This document shows, one piece after another, positions 18,120 through 26,451 of a DNA stretch of 64,000 nt. The first letter of the stretch is position 1; each line of letters begins with the position of its first letter. A program made the position numbers and the translations under genes. Under the pieces are notes generated by a model, which saw only the letters and a list, made by a program, of their open reading frames with translations, was not told the origin of the DNA and ran no database searches. Source of the stretch: Cystobacter fuscus (GTDB lineage: Bacteria > Myxococcota > Myxococcia > Myxococcales > Myxococcaceae); NCBI RefSeq assembly GCF_002305875.1, contig NZ_CP022098.1, positions 1-64,000 on the forward strand, given 5' to 3'.

Positions 18120-19774
18120 GGAACCGGACTGGCTGGGGCGGCTGGCCGCTCATCTTCTTCCTCCATGCCGCGTGCGCCACGGACGTCTCCCGGAACAACG
18201 CCCGGATGGGTTCCCACTCCCCGTCGCCCGCTCCCCCTCAGCAGCCCGGAGCGCATGCCGCGCTCACGGCGGAGCCCGGCCCTGAATCAGCCACCGTGTA
18301 CGAGTTGGAATTCATGGAGCCGCGCACTGTCCCCACCCGGCCGGTGCCCATCTCCCCGGGCGAGTTCCAGCAAACCTTCCGGCGGCTCGCCCGCGACGTG
18401 CGGCTGAAGCACGGGACGCCACGGGAGGCCGCCCACGCGTTGCTGCGCCCCTCGCGCGAGCCGCGGCAAGACATCGAGACAGTGGAGAGCGGGGGCGACT
18501 GGGAATGGGAGACGTACCGGGGCCGGAGCTACACCCTCGTGCCACGCAACCAGCCGGGCCCGGTGTTGCTCACCCCCGTGGCCGACGACGCCCTGAAGGC
18601 GCGGTACCTGAAGTGGTGTGAGTACCGGGGCGGCGGAGACTGCCTGGGCCTGTTGGACGATGGGCCCTACCTCCGCGCGGATGACCGGCGGACGCTGGCC
18701 CTCGCCTTCGCCTTTGGCTCGGTGCTCGATGAGACCTGGCGGGCCCTGGCACACGAGCTGCTGGATGTGAGGGCGATGGTGTCCCTGGCCGTCTGGACGG
18801 TGGCAATCTATTGCATGATGTGGGTGGTGCCCGAGCCCACCACCAAGGCTCTGGCCGCGGGACTGACGGTGATTCTGATGGGGTGGCTCGGACTGGACAC
18901 CGTCTGGGGACTGATGGACGGGTGGAGCCGACTGGCCACCGAGGCCCATGAAGCCACCACCTTCGAGGAGCTGCGCGCCGCGGGTGACGCCTTCGGCAAG
19001 GTGCTGGGCGAGGACGCGGCGCGGGCGATGATCCTGGCGGTGGCCTCGCTCTCCGGGCGCACGATGGGCGAGGTGGCGGCGCGGGTGAAGTCGCTTCCGG
19101 GCTTTGGCCTCGCGGGGAGACAATGGAAGGCCCAGGGCGGAGCCTCCGTCATGAGCCGGGTGGAGGCCGAAGAGACGGCACTGGCACGGGAAGGGGCCCT
19201 GGCACGAGCGGTGGAGGCGGTGGAGACGGTGGAGACGGTGGCGACATCACCACAGGGTGGCTTCGCGGTGGTGATGCTCAAGCGGGGACCGGGCGGTGGA
19301 GCAGGAAAGGCACCTGGAGGCCGATCTTGGGCAACCATCATGCGTCACCGGGGTGGCAACCAACAGGTGGAACTCAGCGATGGCCAACACTGGCATCTGC
19401 CACGTGGCAAGTCGGTGGCGGACATTCCCACCGAGGACAGGGTGGGGGACATGATTCAGGAGGTCGTCACCCAGGCTGCGAAGGAATGGGGGCCCCACAG
19501 GCTCTCGGCCAACGAAAGGCTCGCCATCGGCGCGGCCCAGAAGAAGGGCAAGTATTGGCTGGCGCGATTGTTGGAGCGAGAGGCCCGGGGGCGCTACGTG
19601 CACGCCAAGGTGGAAAAACAATTCCAAGCAATCCTCAAGTGGAACCGCCAGGGTGTCGACATGGTTGACCTCAAGACAGGCCGCCAATACGAGATCCTCT
19701 CCGGGACAGAGTCGAATCTGGCGCGACATGGCAGGCGAATGGCGACTGAATTCTTCCGGATGATCACCTTTTAG
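18116..19774 (+). CDS. SitA5-like polymorphic toxin lipoprotein, restriction-endonuclease-like C-terminus
   Basis: 552 residues. The short hydrophobic leader ends in HAAC, a non-canonical lipobox (His at -3). Residues about 150-290 match the conserved N-terminal module of myxobacterial SitA5-family lipoproteins: an RYLKWCEYRGGGDCLGLL segment, two hydrophobic helices (AVWTVAIYCMMWVVPEP, GLTVILMGWLGLDTVWGL) and EATTFEELRAAGDAFGKVLG. The variable C-terminus (about 440-552) ends with VDMVDLKTGRQYEIL and a FFRMITF tail, resembling PD-(D/E)xK nuclease toxins. SitA proteins are delivered between myxobacterial cells by outer-membrane exchange. The next gene is the probable immunity gene. Confidence 0.8.
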   Translation: MRNRTGWGGWPLIFFLHAACATDVSRNNARMGSHSPSPAPPQQPGAHAALTAEPGPESATVYELEFMEPRTVPTRPVPISPGEFQQTFRRLARDVRLKHGTPREAAHALLRPSREPRQDIETVESGGDWEWETYRGRSYTLVPRNQPGPVLLTPVADDALKARYLKWCEYRGGGDCLGLLDDGPYLRADDRRTLALAFAFGSVLDETWRALAHELLDVRAMVSLAVWTVAIYCMMWVVPEPTTKALAAGLTVILMGWLGLDTVWGLMDGWSRLATEAHEATTFEELRAAGDAFGKVLGEDAARAMILAVASLSGRTMGEVAARVKSLPGFGLAGRQWKAQGGASVMSRVEAEETALAREGALARAVEAVETVETVATSPQGGFAVVMLKRGPGGGAGKAPGGRSWATIMRHRGGNQQVELSDGQHWHLPRGKSVADIPTEDRVGDMIQEVVTQAAKEWGPHRLSANERLAIGAAQKKGKYWLARLLEREARGRYVHAKVEKQFQAILKWNRQGVDMVDLKTGRQYEILSGTESNLARHGRRMATEFFRMITF

Positions 19775-19778
19775 AAAG

Positions 19779-20417
19779 ATGGCCATGGGCTGGCTCGAGA
19801 ACGTCATCATCAAGAACAAGGAACTCGAAAACGAGCGGTTCGAGGTGACAGACAAAGACTCGCTCTATTTCCTTGGCCCCGACCTGACGCTGCGCAACTG
19901 CACTGTCGTCTTGAAGGTATCAGCCAGGCGATTACACATCCTCGGCGCCCGGTTCATTGACTGCACCTTCGAGGTGAAGCAGGAATTGAAGAACCATCAG
20001 GACTGGGTAAGAGCCTCGCTCAAGGGCTGCCGGTTCAAGGGCCGGCTGACGGGCTGTGATTTCGGGCACTGGCCCGAATACGGGAGTGAACCGGAGTATC
20101 AGCACGGTTTCATCGAGAACTGTGACTTCACCGAGGCCCGTCTGGATGGCTGCCGCATCATGGGCTGTGACCCAACCCCCCTGCGCTTCCCCAAGTGGCC
20201 CTGCTTCACCATTCTGGACCCCATTCGCAGGGCCCCCGAACTCCGTAGCGTCAAGTGGCCGGGTCTGATCGGTGACGTCATCGTGGGCGACCTCCACGCC
20301 CATCCAACTCCAACCAGGGCACTGACCTATTACGCGCCCACCCTGGTGGAACGGCTCGAGAGCACGCCAGAACAACTCCGAGCTGTCATCGAGAACTTCG
20401 ACTGCATCGTCTACTGA
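19779..20417 (+). CDS. Probable immunity protein with degenerate pentapeptide-type repeats
   Basis: 212 residues, no signal peptide. Residues about 30-130 contain beta-helix-like repeats of the A/C(D/N)LxxC type (LRNCTVVL, ARFIDCTFEV, LKGCRFKGRLTGCDF, IENCDFTEARLDGCRIMGCD), reminiscent of pentapeptide-repeat proteins. It begins only 4 bp after the toxin stop, and its base composition is more AT-rich than the flanking genes. Position and size indicate the cognate immunity protein of the SitA5-like toxin; direct evidence is lacking. Confidence 0.75.
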   Translation: MAMGWLENVIIKNKELENERFEVTDKDSLYFLGPDLTLRNCTVVLKVSARRLHILGARFIDCTFEVKQELKNHQDWVRASLKGCRFKGRLTGCDFGHWPEYGSEPEYQHGFIENCDFTEARLDGCRIMGCDPTPLRFPKWPCFTILDPIRRAPELRSVKWPGLIGDVIVGDLHAHPTPTRALTYYAPTLVERLESTPEQLRAVIENFDCIVY

Positions 20418-20422
20418 CCCGA

Positions 20423-20455
20423 ACCCGAGCGGGCCTGGAACGTCCCGCTCCGGGT
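20423..20455. terminator. Hairpin between convergent genes
   Basis: The near-perfect inverted repeat ACCCGAGCGGG / CCCGCTCCGGGT (one bulge, 10-nt loop) lies between the immunity gene and the convergent membrane-anchored gene, suiting termination in either direction. Confidence 0.5.
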
Positions 20456-20460
20456 ATGGT

Positions 20461-21216
20461 TCAGGGTTGGGCGGATTGGGGCGGACGTCCCCGGTCCTTC
20501 GAGACGGGTACGTAGCACGTGCCCTGGTACTCCGCCTGGACGTCGAGGCACGGAGGACTCCGCTTCACGGCCAGCCAACATCCACCGTTGATCTCCACTT
20601 CATCCACCTGGGGTTTGCAGGGCGCCGCGGCCTGATTCCTGAAGGGTTTGGCGGGCAATGGGTAGGCAAGCGTTCGTGGAACCGGTGACTCCGAGTTGGA
20701 CAGGAGCGGAGCATCCGCCTCGGAAGGAGCCTCGGACACCACGACGGGTGCGAGCGGCTGACATCTGGAATCACTCGTCGCGTAGAGCCAGACACCGAAC
20801 GACAGGGAGACGCTCGCGAGGCCCGCGAGGGCGGGCATGAGCCGGGTACACCAGGGCCGGGGCGGACGTCCCGACGCGAGGTGTGCTGACAGTCTGGGAT
20901 TGTCCTCCACGCGCCGGACCGCCGCGTCCGTCAGCACGAGGATGTCCGCCAGTTCCGTGGCTCGCGCCGACGGGGGCGCTTCATCCACTCGCAGCGACAC
21001 CGAGGCGGATTCGCGTTTGTAGAAGAGGCTCACGGCCCAGTCGCCTTCGGGCGTCCACTCCACGCGCTCTCCCGGCAGCAACGTCAGGGCGGGCCGGCCC
21101 GTCGCCACATGGCGCGCTTCGTAGAGACGACCCAGATCCGGACCCACCTCGTCATAGCGCCAGCCCAATTGGAAGGGCCCCAACCGCCTGTCCTCTCCGC
21201 TCTTCTCGTTCGCCAC
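20461..21216 (-). CDS. Single-span membrane protein related to myxobacterial kinase accessory domains
   Basis: 251 residues. The N-terminal 90 residues (GPFQLGWRYDEVGPDLGRLYEARHV...) look like a degenerate kinase N-lobe start but lack an ATP-binding glycine loop and HRD/DFG motifs. One transmembrane helix lies near residues 128-148 (LMPALAGLASVSLSFGVWLY). The C-terminal part has four cysteines (PCKPQVDEVEINGGCWL ... PPCLDVQ ... GTCYVPV), probably extracytoplasmic. Similar C-terminal patterns occur on some myxobacterial Ser/Thr kinases. A role as a pseudokinase-type accessory protein is inference. Confidence 0.7.
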   Translation of the reverse strand: MANEKSGEDRRLGPFQLGWRYDEVGPDLGRLYEARHVATGRPALTLLPGERVEWTPEGDWAVSLFYKRESASVSLRVDEAPPSARATELADILVLTDAAVRRVEDNPRLSAHLASGRPPRPWCTRLMPALAGLASVSLSFGVWLYATSDSRCQPLAPVVVSEAPSEADAPLLSNSESPVPRTLAYPLPAKPFRNQAAAPCKPQVDEVEINGGCWLAVKRSPPCLDVQAEYQGTCYVPVSKDRGRPPQSAQP

Positions 21217-21314
21217 GCGATGCCCCTCCGTGAGCCTTCACGGAAACGGATTTGACCAGTCAAGTCAAGGGAGTTGGCATACCCTGTTGGGTTCCCACCG
21301 TGGAGGAGAGGTCA

Positions 21315-21724
21315 TCAGGGCCCGGGAGCCGGGGTGGCCTTCGGCGCCCAGAGCAGCCCCAGTTCCAGCGGCTCGGCGTCGAAGGGTTCGGCACGCACCG
21401 TCTCCTCGCCGCCGTGATGGGAGACGAGCCGCCAGCCCTTCTCTCCTCGGCCATACACCTCCAGGGTGTGAGCACGAGGGTCCACCAGCCACGCATGGCC
21501 CACCCCCTCCTGGTGATAGATGGCCAGCTTGCGCCCCCGGTCCAAGGCCACCGTCGACGGAGACAACACCTCACATACCCAGTCGGGCGCCAGGTCGAAG
21601 AAGGGGTCATCCCGCTCCAACAGTCCGGGGGCCCGCTCCCGGCGCCAGCCCGCCCGGTCCGGCACCAGCACCTGACGGCCCAGGTGCACCTCCGGCTCAT
21701 TCAGGATCCACCAACCCCCTGGGC
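21315..21724 (-). pseudogene. Uma2-family nuclease-like gene, 3' part interrupted by the IS element
   Basis: This reading frame encodes the C-terminal two thirds of a Uma2 (DUF820) protein: SPGGWWILNEPEVHLGRQ, VLVPDRAGWRRE, PDWVCEVLSPSTVALDR, GVGHAWLVDP and AEPFDAEPLELGLLW. It is cut at 21724 by the IS21-type insertion. Removing the element and one copy of the 5-bp duplication restores an uninterrupted frame with the fragment at 24067, giving AFSYGPGGPGGWWIL across the join. Functional product is unlikely; an internal start could still express a truncated form. Confidence 0.85.
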
Positions 21725-21784
21725 TGTCAGGCGACAGGAATTTTTGACCCCCTTACGTCACTAAAACTGACCCCCTCCCAGGGC
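21725..21784 (+). repeat. Left terminal inverted repeat of the IS21-type element
   Basis: Outer end TGTCAGGCGACAGG with two internal TGACCCCC-type repeats (about 21744 and 21769), matching the right end in inverted orientation. Confidence 0.85.
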
Positions 21785-21887
21785 CCGGTTCCTACGTCGT
21801 GATGCTACGTCGTTCTGCGTCCTGTGTCCGCCGGAGCTCGCCCTCGCTGCTTCTCGAGCGAGGGCGAGCGCAGGCGCCTGCCGAGGC

Positions 21888-22694
21888 TCAGCGCTCGGGT
21901 TCAGCTGCGCTGCTGGTGGCTTGTGACGCGCCCCGGCTCAGCAGCCCCGCCTTCTTCTTCTGCCGCAGCCGGTAGCTATCGCCTTGAATCAGCAGCGTGT
22001 GGCTGTGGTGCAGCAGCCGGTCGAGGATGGCCGCGGCCAGCACGTCATCGCCGAAGACGCCGCCCCACTGGCCCACCATCTGGTTGGTGGTCAGCAGCAT
22101 GCTGCCCTTCTCGTAGCGACGCGCCACCAGTTGGAAGAAGAGGTGAGCACTGCGCTTCTCGAAAGGCAGGTAGCCCAGCTCGTCCACCACCAGCAGCTTC
22201 GGCTTGGCGAAGTAGTTGAGCTTGTCCTTGAGGACGCCCTCGCTCTCGGCCCTGGCCAGTGCCGCCAGCAGTGCCGTGGCGCTGGTGAAGAGCACCGAGT
22301 GCCCGGTCTCCACCGCCGCACGCCCCAGTCCAATGGCCAGGTGCGTCTTGCCCACGCCCGGCGGACCGAAGAGCAGCACGTTCTCGGCCTGGGCGATGAA
22401 TCGTCCCGTGGCCAGCTCCCGCACCAGCTTCTGGTCCACCGAGGGCTGCGCCTTGAAGTCGAAGTCCTCCAGCGTCTTCACCGCGGGGAAGTGCGCGATG
22501 GTGATTCCCATGCTCACGCGCTTGCGCTGCTTGGCCCCCATCTCCTCGCGCAGCAGCGCGTCCAGGAAGTCCAGGTACGTGGGCTCGCCGCGCGCGGCCT
22601 CCGCCAGCAGCGCGTCCAGCCGCTCGGCCAGGTGCCCCAGACGCAGCCGCTCCAGGTGCTCGAGCACGCGCGCGTGGACCAGCTCGTGGCTCAT
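21888..22694 (-). CDS. istB: IS21 helper ATPase IstB
   Basis: 268 residues. DnaC/IstB-type AAA+ protein that assists IstA target selection. Seen: N-terminal helical region with LDALLREEMGAKQRKRV, Walker A GPPGVGKTH, Walker B LLVVDELGYLPF, sensor TTNQMVGQW and arginine-finger region AAAILDRLLHHSHTL. The ATG at 22694 overlaps the istA TGA by 4 bp. The length is near the family norm. Confidence 0.96.
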   Translation of the reverse strand: MSHELVHARVLEHLERLRLGHLAERLDALLAEAARGEPTYLDFLDALLREEMGAKQRKRVSMGITIAHFPAVKTLEDFDFKAQPSVDQKLVRELATGRFIAQAENVLLFGPPGVGKTHLAIGLGRAAVETGHSVLFTSATALLAALARAESEGVLKDKLNYFAKPKLLVVDELGYLPFEKRSAHLFFQLVARRYEKGSMLLTTNQMVGQWGGVFGDDVLAAAILDRLLHHSHTLLIQGDSYRLRQKKKAGLLSRGASQATSSAAEPER

Positions 22695-23983
22695 GCGGCA
22701 CCCCGCTTCGCGTCCTGCTCCACCACGGCGGCGTAGTCCTCCAGCGAGCGCCCGTGCACGGCCAGCTTGGAGCCGTCCTCGACGGGCTCCACCGCGCGTG
22801 CTCGCCACAGCCCTTCCCAGTGCGCCGGGTCGACGACGCGCCCGTGCGGCTCCTTGCCGCGTGCGTGGGTGGCCACCAGCTTGCCCGCGTGGAAGATGCG
22901 CACCTCGGCCTCTCCCACTTGCACTTCGACGCTCTCGCGCACCAGCCGGTGCGGCACGCTGTAGCGCACCGTGTCCACGTCCACCAGCGCGTCGTTGGCC
23001 ACCTTGCGCTTGAGCCGCTGCTGACGGCGCGGCAGCGAGCGCGCGGGCAGCGGGCGCAGCGCGGCCTTCTCCTCGCGCTCGAATCTGTCCAGGGGCCGCT
23101 CGTGCGTGGTGCCATGCACGCGTGCATCCGCCTCGGCCATCCACTTCACCAGGTGCGCCTCCATCGCGCCGAAGGACTCGAAGTCCCTGCCGGCCAGCGC
23201 GTTGCGCTTGACGTACTTGACGCCTGACTCCGTCTTGCCCTTGGTGCGTGCGCGGTACGGCCCGCACGCCTTGGGCGTCACGTCCCAGTCCTTGCAGAAC
23301 TCCACCCAGGCCGGGTGGAAGCGCACGGTGCCGGCCTGTCTGTCGTGCTCGTCCACCAGGGGCCGGGCATTGTCTCCGAGCACCTCCCATGGCACTCCTC
23401 CGAAGTGCACGAAGGCCGCGGCCACGCCCTCACGCCAGTCGTCTCCGCGTTGATTGAGGAAGGCCCGCACGAACAGCCGCCGCGAGAAGCTCAGCACCGC
23501 CACCAGCAGGAACACCTTCACCACCTGCCCGCCCAGCCGCACCTTCTTCTCGCCGAAGTCCACCTGCATCTGCTGCCCTGGCTTCGTCTCGAAGCGCACC
23601 GTGGCCACCTGCGCCACGTGCACCTGCCTCCGTCTCTCCTCCACCGCTCGCTGCACGGTGCGCACGCTGGCCTCCACTCCCTCTTGCTCCAGCAGCGCCT
23701 TGACGACGACGGCGTTGCCCTCCGCCGCTCCATTCCACAACTCCACCGCGCGCTGCTGCTCTTCCTCGCCGAGCCGCCTCGCCTTGGGCCTCACCTGCTT
23801 GTCGGCCGCGCTGCCCGCACGCAGGTAGCGCCGCACCGTGTTGCGCGCCACCCCCACCTCACCCGCTATCCGCTTGTGGCCCCAGCCCGCCTCCGCCAGC
23901 ACGCGGATGCGCCGCACCACTTCCTGCTCCACCATCGGCACCTCCGTCGCGCGGGGTGCCACAACTTCCGCCGTCTCTCCCAT
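22691..23983 (-). CDS. istA: IS21 transposase IstA
   Basis: 430 residues. The N-terminal helix-turn-helix (WGHKRIAGEVGVARNTVRRYL) precedes an integrase-type DDE core: first Asp in QMQVDFGEKKVRL, second in PWEVLGDNARPLV, Glu in KGKTESGVKYVKRN. A C-terminal beta domain follows (VDTVRYSVPHRLV). It may start at ATG 23983 or at the internal Met 16 residues in. It appears intact. Confidence 0.95.
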   Translation of the reverse strand: MGETAEVVAPRATEVPMVEQEVVRRIRVLAEAGWGHKRIAGEVGVARNTVRRYLRAGSAADKQVRPKARRLGEEEQQRAVELWNGAAEGNAVVVKALLEQEGVEASVRTVQRAVEERRRQVHVAQVATVRFETKPGQQMQVDFGEKKVRLGGQVVKVFLLVAVLSFSRRLFVRAFLNQRGDDWREGVAAAFVHFGGVPWEVLGDNARPLVDEHDRQAGTVRFHPAWVEFCKDWDVTPKACGPYRARTKGKTESGVKYVKRNALAGRDFESFGAMEAHLVKWMAEADARVHGTTHERPLDRFEREEKAALRPLPARSLPRRQQRLKRKVANDALVDVDTVRYSVPHRLVRESVEVQVGEAEVRIFHAGKLVATHARGKEPHGRVVDPAHWEGLWRARAVEPVEDGSKLAVHGRSLEDYAAVVEQDAKRGAA

Positions 23984-24066
23984 CGAGCTGACCTCCTTGG
24001 TCTGGAGGCCCCGGGAGGGGGTCAGTTTTCGTGTCGCCAGGGGGTCAATTTTGCTGTCGCTCTACA

Positions 24067-24165
24067 TGGGCCCCCCGGCCCATAGCTGAAGGCATTGCCC
24101 AGCTTCGCCCCGAGCACCATCGCCATACCCGAGGAGGTGACATCCGAGGTCAGGTGCGCCGCACG
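24067..24165 (-). pseudogene. Uma2-family gene, 5' fragment on the other side of the IS
   Basis: About 33 codons (AHLTSDVTSSGMAMVLGAKL, then GNAFSYGPGGP) correspond to the region just before the GGWWIL motif of Uma2 proteins. The usual first 30-40 residues are missing: upstream, the sequence runs directly into the 3' end of the DUF429-type gene, with which it overlaps. The locus had therefore lost its 5' end, or uses an internal start, independently of the IS insertion. Confidence 0.7.
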
Positions 24166-24851
24166 TCCAGGAGGCGCCCCTCGCGCAGCCAGCCCTCGGC
24201 GTCCCTCCACAAGGGCAGGCCCACGGCATGGACGCGCTCGGGCGCGGTGCGGGTGAGCCACCCCAGCCACGCACAGAGCGCCGCGTCGAGCTCGTCATGC
24301 GTGGGCAGCCCCGCTCCCGGAAAGCGCAGCCCCTCCGCCTCGAGCCGCTCCCGCCTCGCCGCCCGTCCCTCGGGGGAGTCCTTCTTCCCCAACTTCTCCA
24401 CAGCCAGGTGGCGCCACGTGGCTCCGGGAAACGCCTCGAACAAGCGCGCCCGGCCCGGCTCGGGCGTGTCCACGTCCAGCATCTCCAAGGCTCCGAGCCG
24501 GTGCAGGGCCGCGAAGAGCAACACGCCACCGCGCACGAAGCCATGGAAGGGCGCGCCCGGCACGGGGAGCACATCCGGAGTCCGCCCCGGAGCCCGCAGC
24601 AGTCGCTCCGCCTCGCGCACCCGGGCCCCCGGTCGCGCGAGCGCCTGGGGCCCGTCCACCACCACCACGTCCGTGGGCCCCACGGGAAACGCGGCCACGA
24701 GGGCCTCCGGGTCGAGCCGCCCCTCGCCGTCGGGCGCGGGCCACCGCCGCTGCTCGAAGTCCACCCGCCCGTGGACATCCACCACGGCCACGTCCACGGC
24801 GCGGGGACTGCGCGCGAACGGATCGCTCAAATCCCAGCCCAGGAAACGCAT
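24150..24851 (-). CDS. DUF429 family protein (RNase H-like fold predicted)
   Basis: 233 residues. It starts MRFLGWDLSDPFARSP with an early Asp in a beta strand (VAVVDVHGRVDF), then VVVVDGPQAL. It ends with the family-typical helix THDELDAALCAWLGWL. These Asp-containing motifs match DUF429, a group predicted to have an RNase H-like fold. The substrate is unknown. It is a single gene on the minus strand; its 3' end abuts the truncated Uma2 fragment. Confidence 0.8.
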   Translation of the reverse strand: MRFLGWDLSDPFARSPRAVDVAVVDVHGRVDFEQRRWPAPDGEGRLDPEALVAAFPVGPTDVVVVDGPQALARPGARVREAERLLRAPGRTPDVLPVPGAPFHGFVRGGVLLFAALHRLGALEMLDVDTPEPGRARLFEAFPGATWRHLAVEKLGKKDSPEGRAARRERLEAEGLRFPGAGLPTHDELDAALCAWLGWLTRTAPERVHAVGLPLWRDAEGWLREGRLLDVRRT

Positions 24852-24899
24852 GCACCGAGCCTACCCGAGGCGCCTGGCCTATGGTTTCCCCTCCTCATA

Positions 24900-25775
24900 C
24901 TACCGCGAGCCGCCGCGCGTATCGCTCTCATCGGCTCCATCTGATAGAGCCGAGGCCTCCAGGGCCGTATCGAGTTCCACGGCCCTCTTGCGTTCCTCCC
25001 AGTCTTTCAGGGCTGACGCCACGTGGTGGAGGGAGTGACGCTTCAACCTCGGGTGATGCACCGCGAAGTAGTGCTCCCCGGCGATTGCCACGAAGGCATA
25101 GGGATTGGCTGGGTGGCTCATCAACCATTCCTCCGCCTCCACGCGTGTGGCGAACGAAGGAGTCCGCGGTGGGATTCCCCTGGCGGTCAGCGCCTCCAGC
25201 GCCGGCTCCATGCAATATTCGCGATACATCCCGCGCGTATTGTCCTCACGCGTATACCAGAATTGGTAATACGCATCACCGATGAGGATGCGGACCGGGC
25301 TCGGTGGTTCCGCGACGCTCTTCATCCAGGCCTCGGCTTCCTCATGGCTGGTGAAGTGCGCGATGGCCAGCGGGGCATGGTCCAGTTGATTGATGAAGTA
25401 GTCCTCGGCCTCATCGAGCTGTCCAGTCCCGGCGATGAAGTCGAAGAGGGCGATGAGCAGGCGCACATACTGCTTCTGTTCGGGCTCGGATGTTTCGTCC
25501 AGGGTCTTGAGCAGCAGTTCCACGGCCAGTTCCGCGAGCGTCTCCTCATGATTGTCCAGGCGTACGCTGACGGGAGGGCGTTCCGCTGAAACCTTGCCCT
25601 CGAGTGAGTCTTCGAATCGGTAGATCTGGCCGGTAATGAGGACGAAGTGGTTGAATGCGCGTACATAGCGCCAAAGCTTCTCTTCGTCCTGTCGACCCTT
25701 CGCCTCCGCTGCCCGCCGCCGGGTCTCGATGAAAAGCGCCGCGCCTGTGAGTTCCTCAAAGATTGTCACCTGCAC
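24900..25775 (-). CDS. Putative immunity protein paired with the frameshifted lipoprotein
   Basis: 291 residues, soluble. An alpha-helical N-terminal half (RYVRAFNHFVLITGQIYRF, LAELAVELLLKTLDE, LLIALFDFIAG) is followed by two short related modules: HFTSHEEAEAWMKS...VRILIGDAYYQFW and SFATRVEAEEWLMSH...FVAIAGEHYFAVHH. It starts within the last 10 bp of the upstream lipoprotein frame, the same overlapping arrangement as toxin-immunity pairs. No named family is recognised. The immunity role is inferred from context. Confidence 0.65.
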   Translation of the reverse strand: MQVTIFEELTGAALFIETRRRAAEAKGRQDEEKLWRYVRAFNHFVLITGQIYRFEDSLEGKVSAERPPVSVRLDNHEETLAELAVELLLKTLDETSEPEQKQYVRLLIALFDFIAGTGQLDEAEDYFINQLDHAPLAIAHFTSHEEAEAWMKSVAEPPSPVRILIGDAYYQFWYTREDNTRGMYREYCMEPALEALTARGIPPRTPSFATRVEAEEWLMSHPANPYAFVAIAGEHYFAVHHPRLKRHSLHHVASALKDWEERKRAVELDTALEASALSDGADESDTRGGSR

Positions 25776-26451
25776 ACCCCCGCGAGCTGGATATCGGAGA
25801 GCATTCCCGGGGAGCGTTCCGCCATGACCAGGAGTGGCGTCAAAACGAGTACCGCGCCTGCCGAACCAGCGACCACGACGGCGAAGGCGACACCGGCAAT
25901 GACCACGACGGTGCCCACGGCAAGCTCCCTGCGATGCTTCTTGAGCCAGTCAATGGCGGGTTCTACCGCATCGAACTCGGCTACGTACTCCTCTGCCCAC
26001 TCGCCGCGGCCCTTCGTGCATTCAACAAAAGCATCCATGCAGTTTTCCGGACACCACCACCCCTGGCAACGCGCCACGGCTGCCCCCGGGTGTCCAGGTA
26101 TTTGCGGCGACCAATCGCGAATGGCCTGCCACTCTTGAGACAGTCCTGTTCGCACTGTGCACGCCGCCCCTCACAATACGTATTCAAGCCCGACGAGGAA
26201 ACCCGCACGATGTCTCGACGGACGTTCATCGTGCTCATGGCGTGCTGGAACTTCGTCAGATCGAATTCCTTCAACGGAATCCAGGCGTGCTCTACCTGCC
26301 CATCTGCTCGTCGCTCGAGAACAATCACGTACCTGGCCAGGTCCTGGGGACCGGTGGGTCCGACCGCTGGGGGGCGCGCCGCACTACAGGAAACAAGTAC
26401 GAAGGCAAGGCTCACCGCCATCGCCCGCTGTGTCACCGAGACCGTCCGCAT
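25766..26451 (-). pseudogene. Cysteine-rich lipoprotein (possible toxin partner) split by a -1 frameshift
   Basis: From ATG 26451 one frame gives a type II signal peptide (MAVSLAFVLVSC) and a Cys-rich segment (YCEGRRAQCEQDCLKSGRPF, DTRGQPWRVAR). A second frame continues with WWCPENCMDAFVECTKGRGE, EFDAVEPAIDWLKKH and a membrane-type segment VGTVVVIAGVAFAVVVAG, ending at 25766. The switch falls at the C4 run 26060-26063, where adding one base restores a continuous protein of about 228 residues. This may be an inactivating mutation or an assembly indel. The downstream gene overlaps its 3' end. Confidence 0.65.

Larger units (their letters stand above)
21725..24066 (-). mobile_element. IS21-family insertion sequence, 2342 bp
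   Basis: Contains istA and istB with a 4-bp overlap. Both ends start with TGT on the outer side, and the outer 60 bp are imperfect inverted repeats. The left end reads TGTCAGGCGACAGGAA then TTGACCCCC; the right end, reverse-complemented, reads TGTAGAGCGACAGCAA then TTGACCCCC. Both contain a second internal repeat AAAACTGACCCCCTCCC. The element is flanked by TGGGC at 21720-21724 and 24067-24071, a 5-bp target duplication within the usual IS21 range. Intact genes and a matched duplication suggest a recent insertion. Confidence 0.93.

Noticed and set aside
18747-18762. TGGCACACGAGCTGCT, a perfect-spacing -24/-12 match
   Set aside because: It lies inside the SitA5-like coding sequence with no activator palindromes nearby; chance match in a GC-rich gene.
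12179-19774. A single plus-strand frame open for more than 2500 codons
   Set aside because: Its first two thirds are Arg/Ala/Pro/Gly-rich and run through intergenic DNA and antisense to the MFS and CapA-like genes. Only the last part (from 18116) is a real gene.
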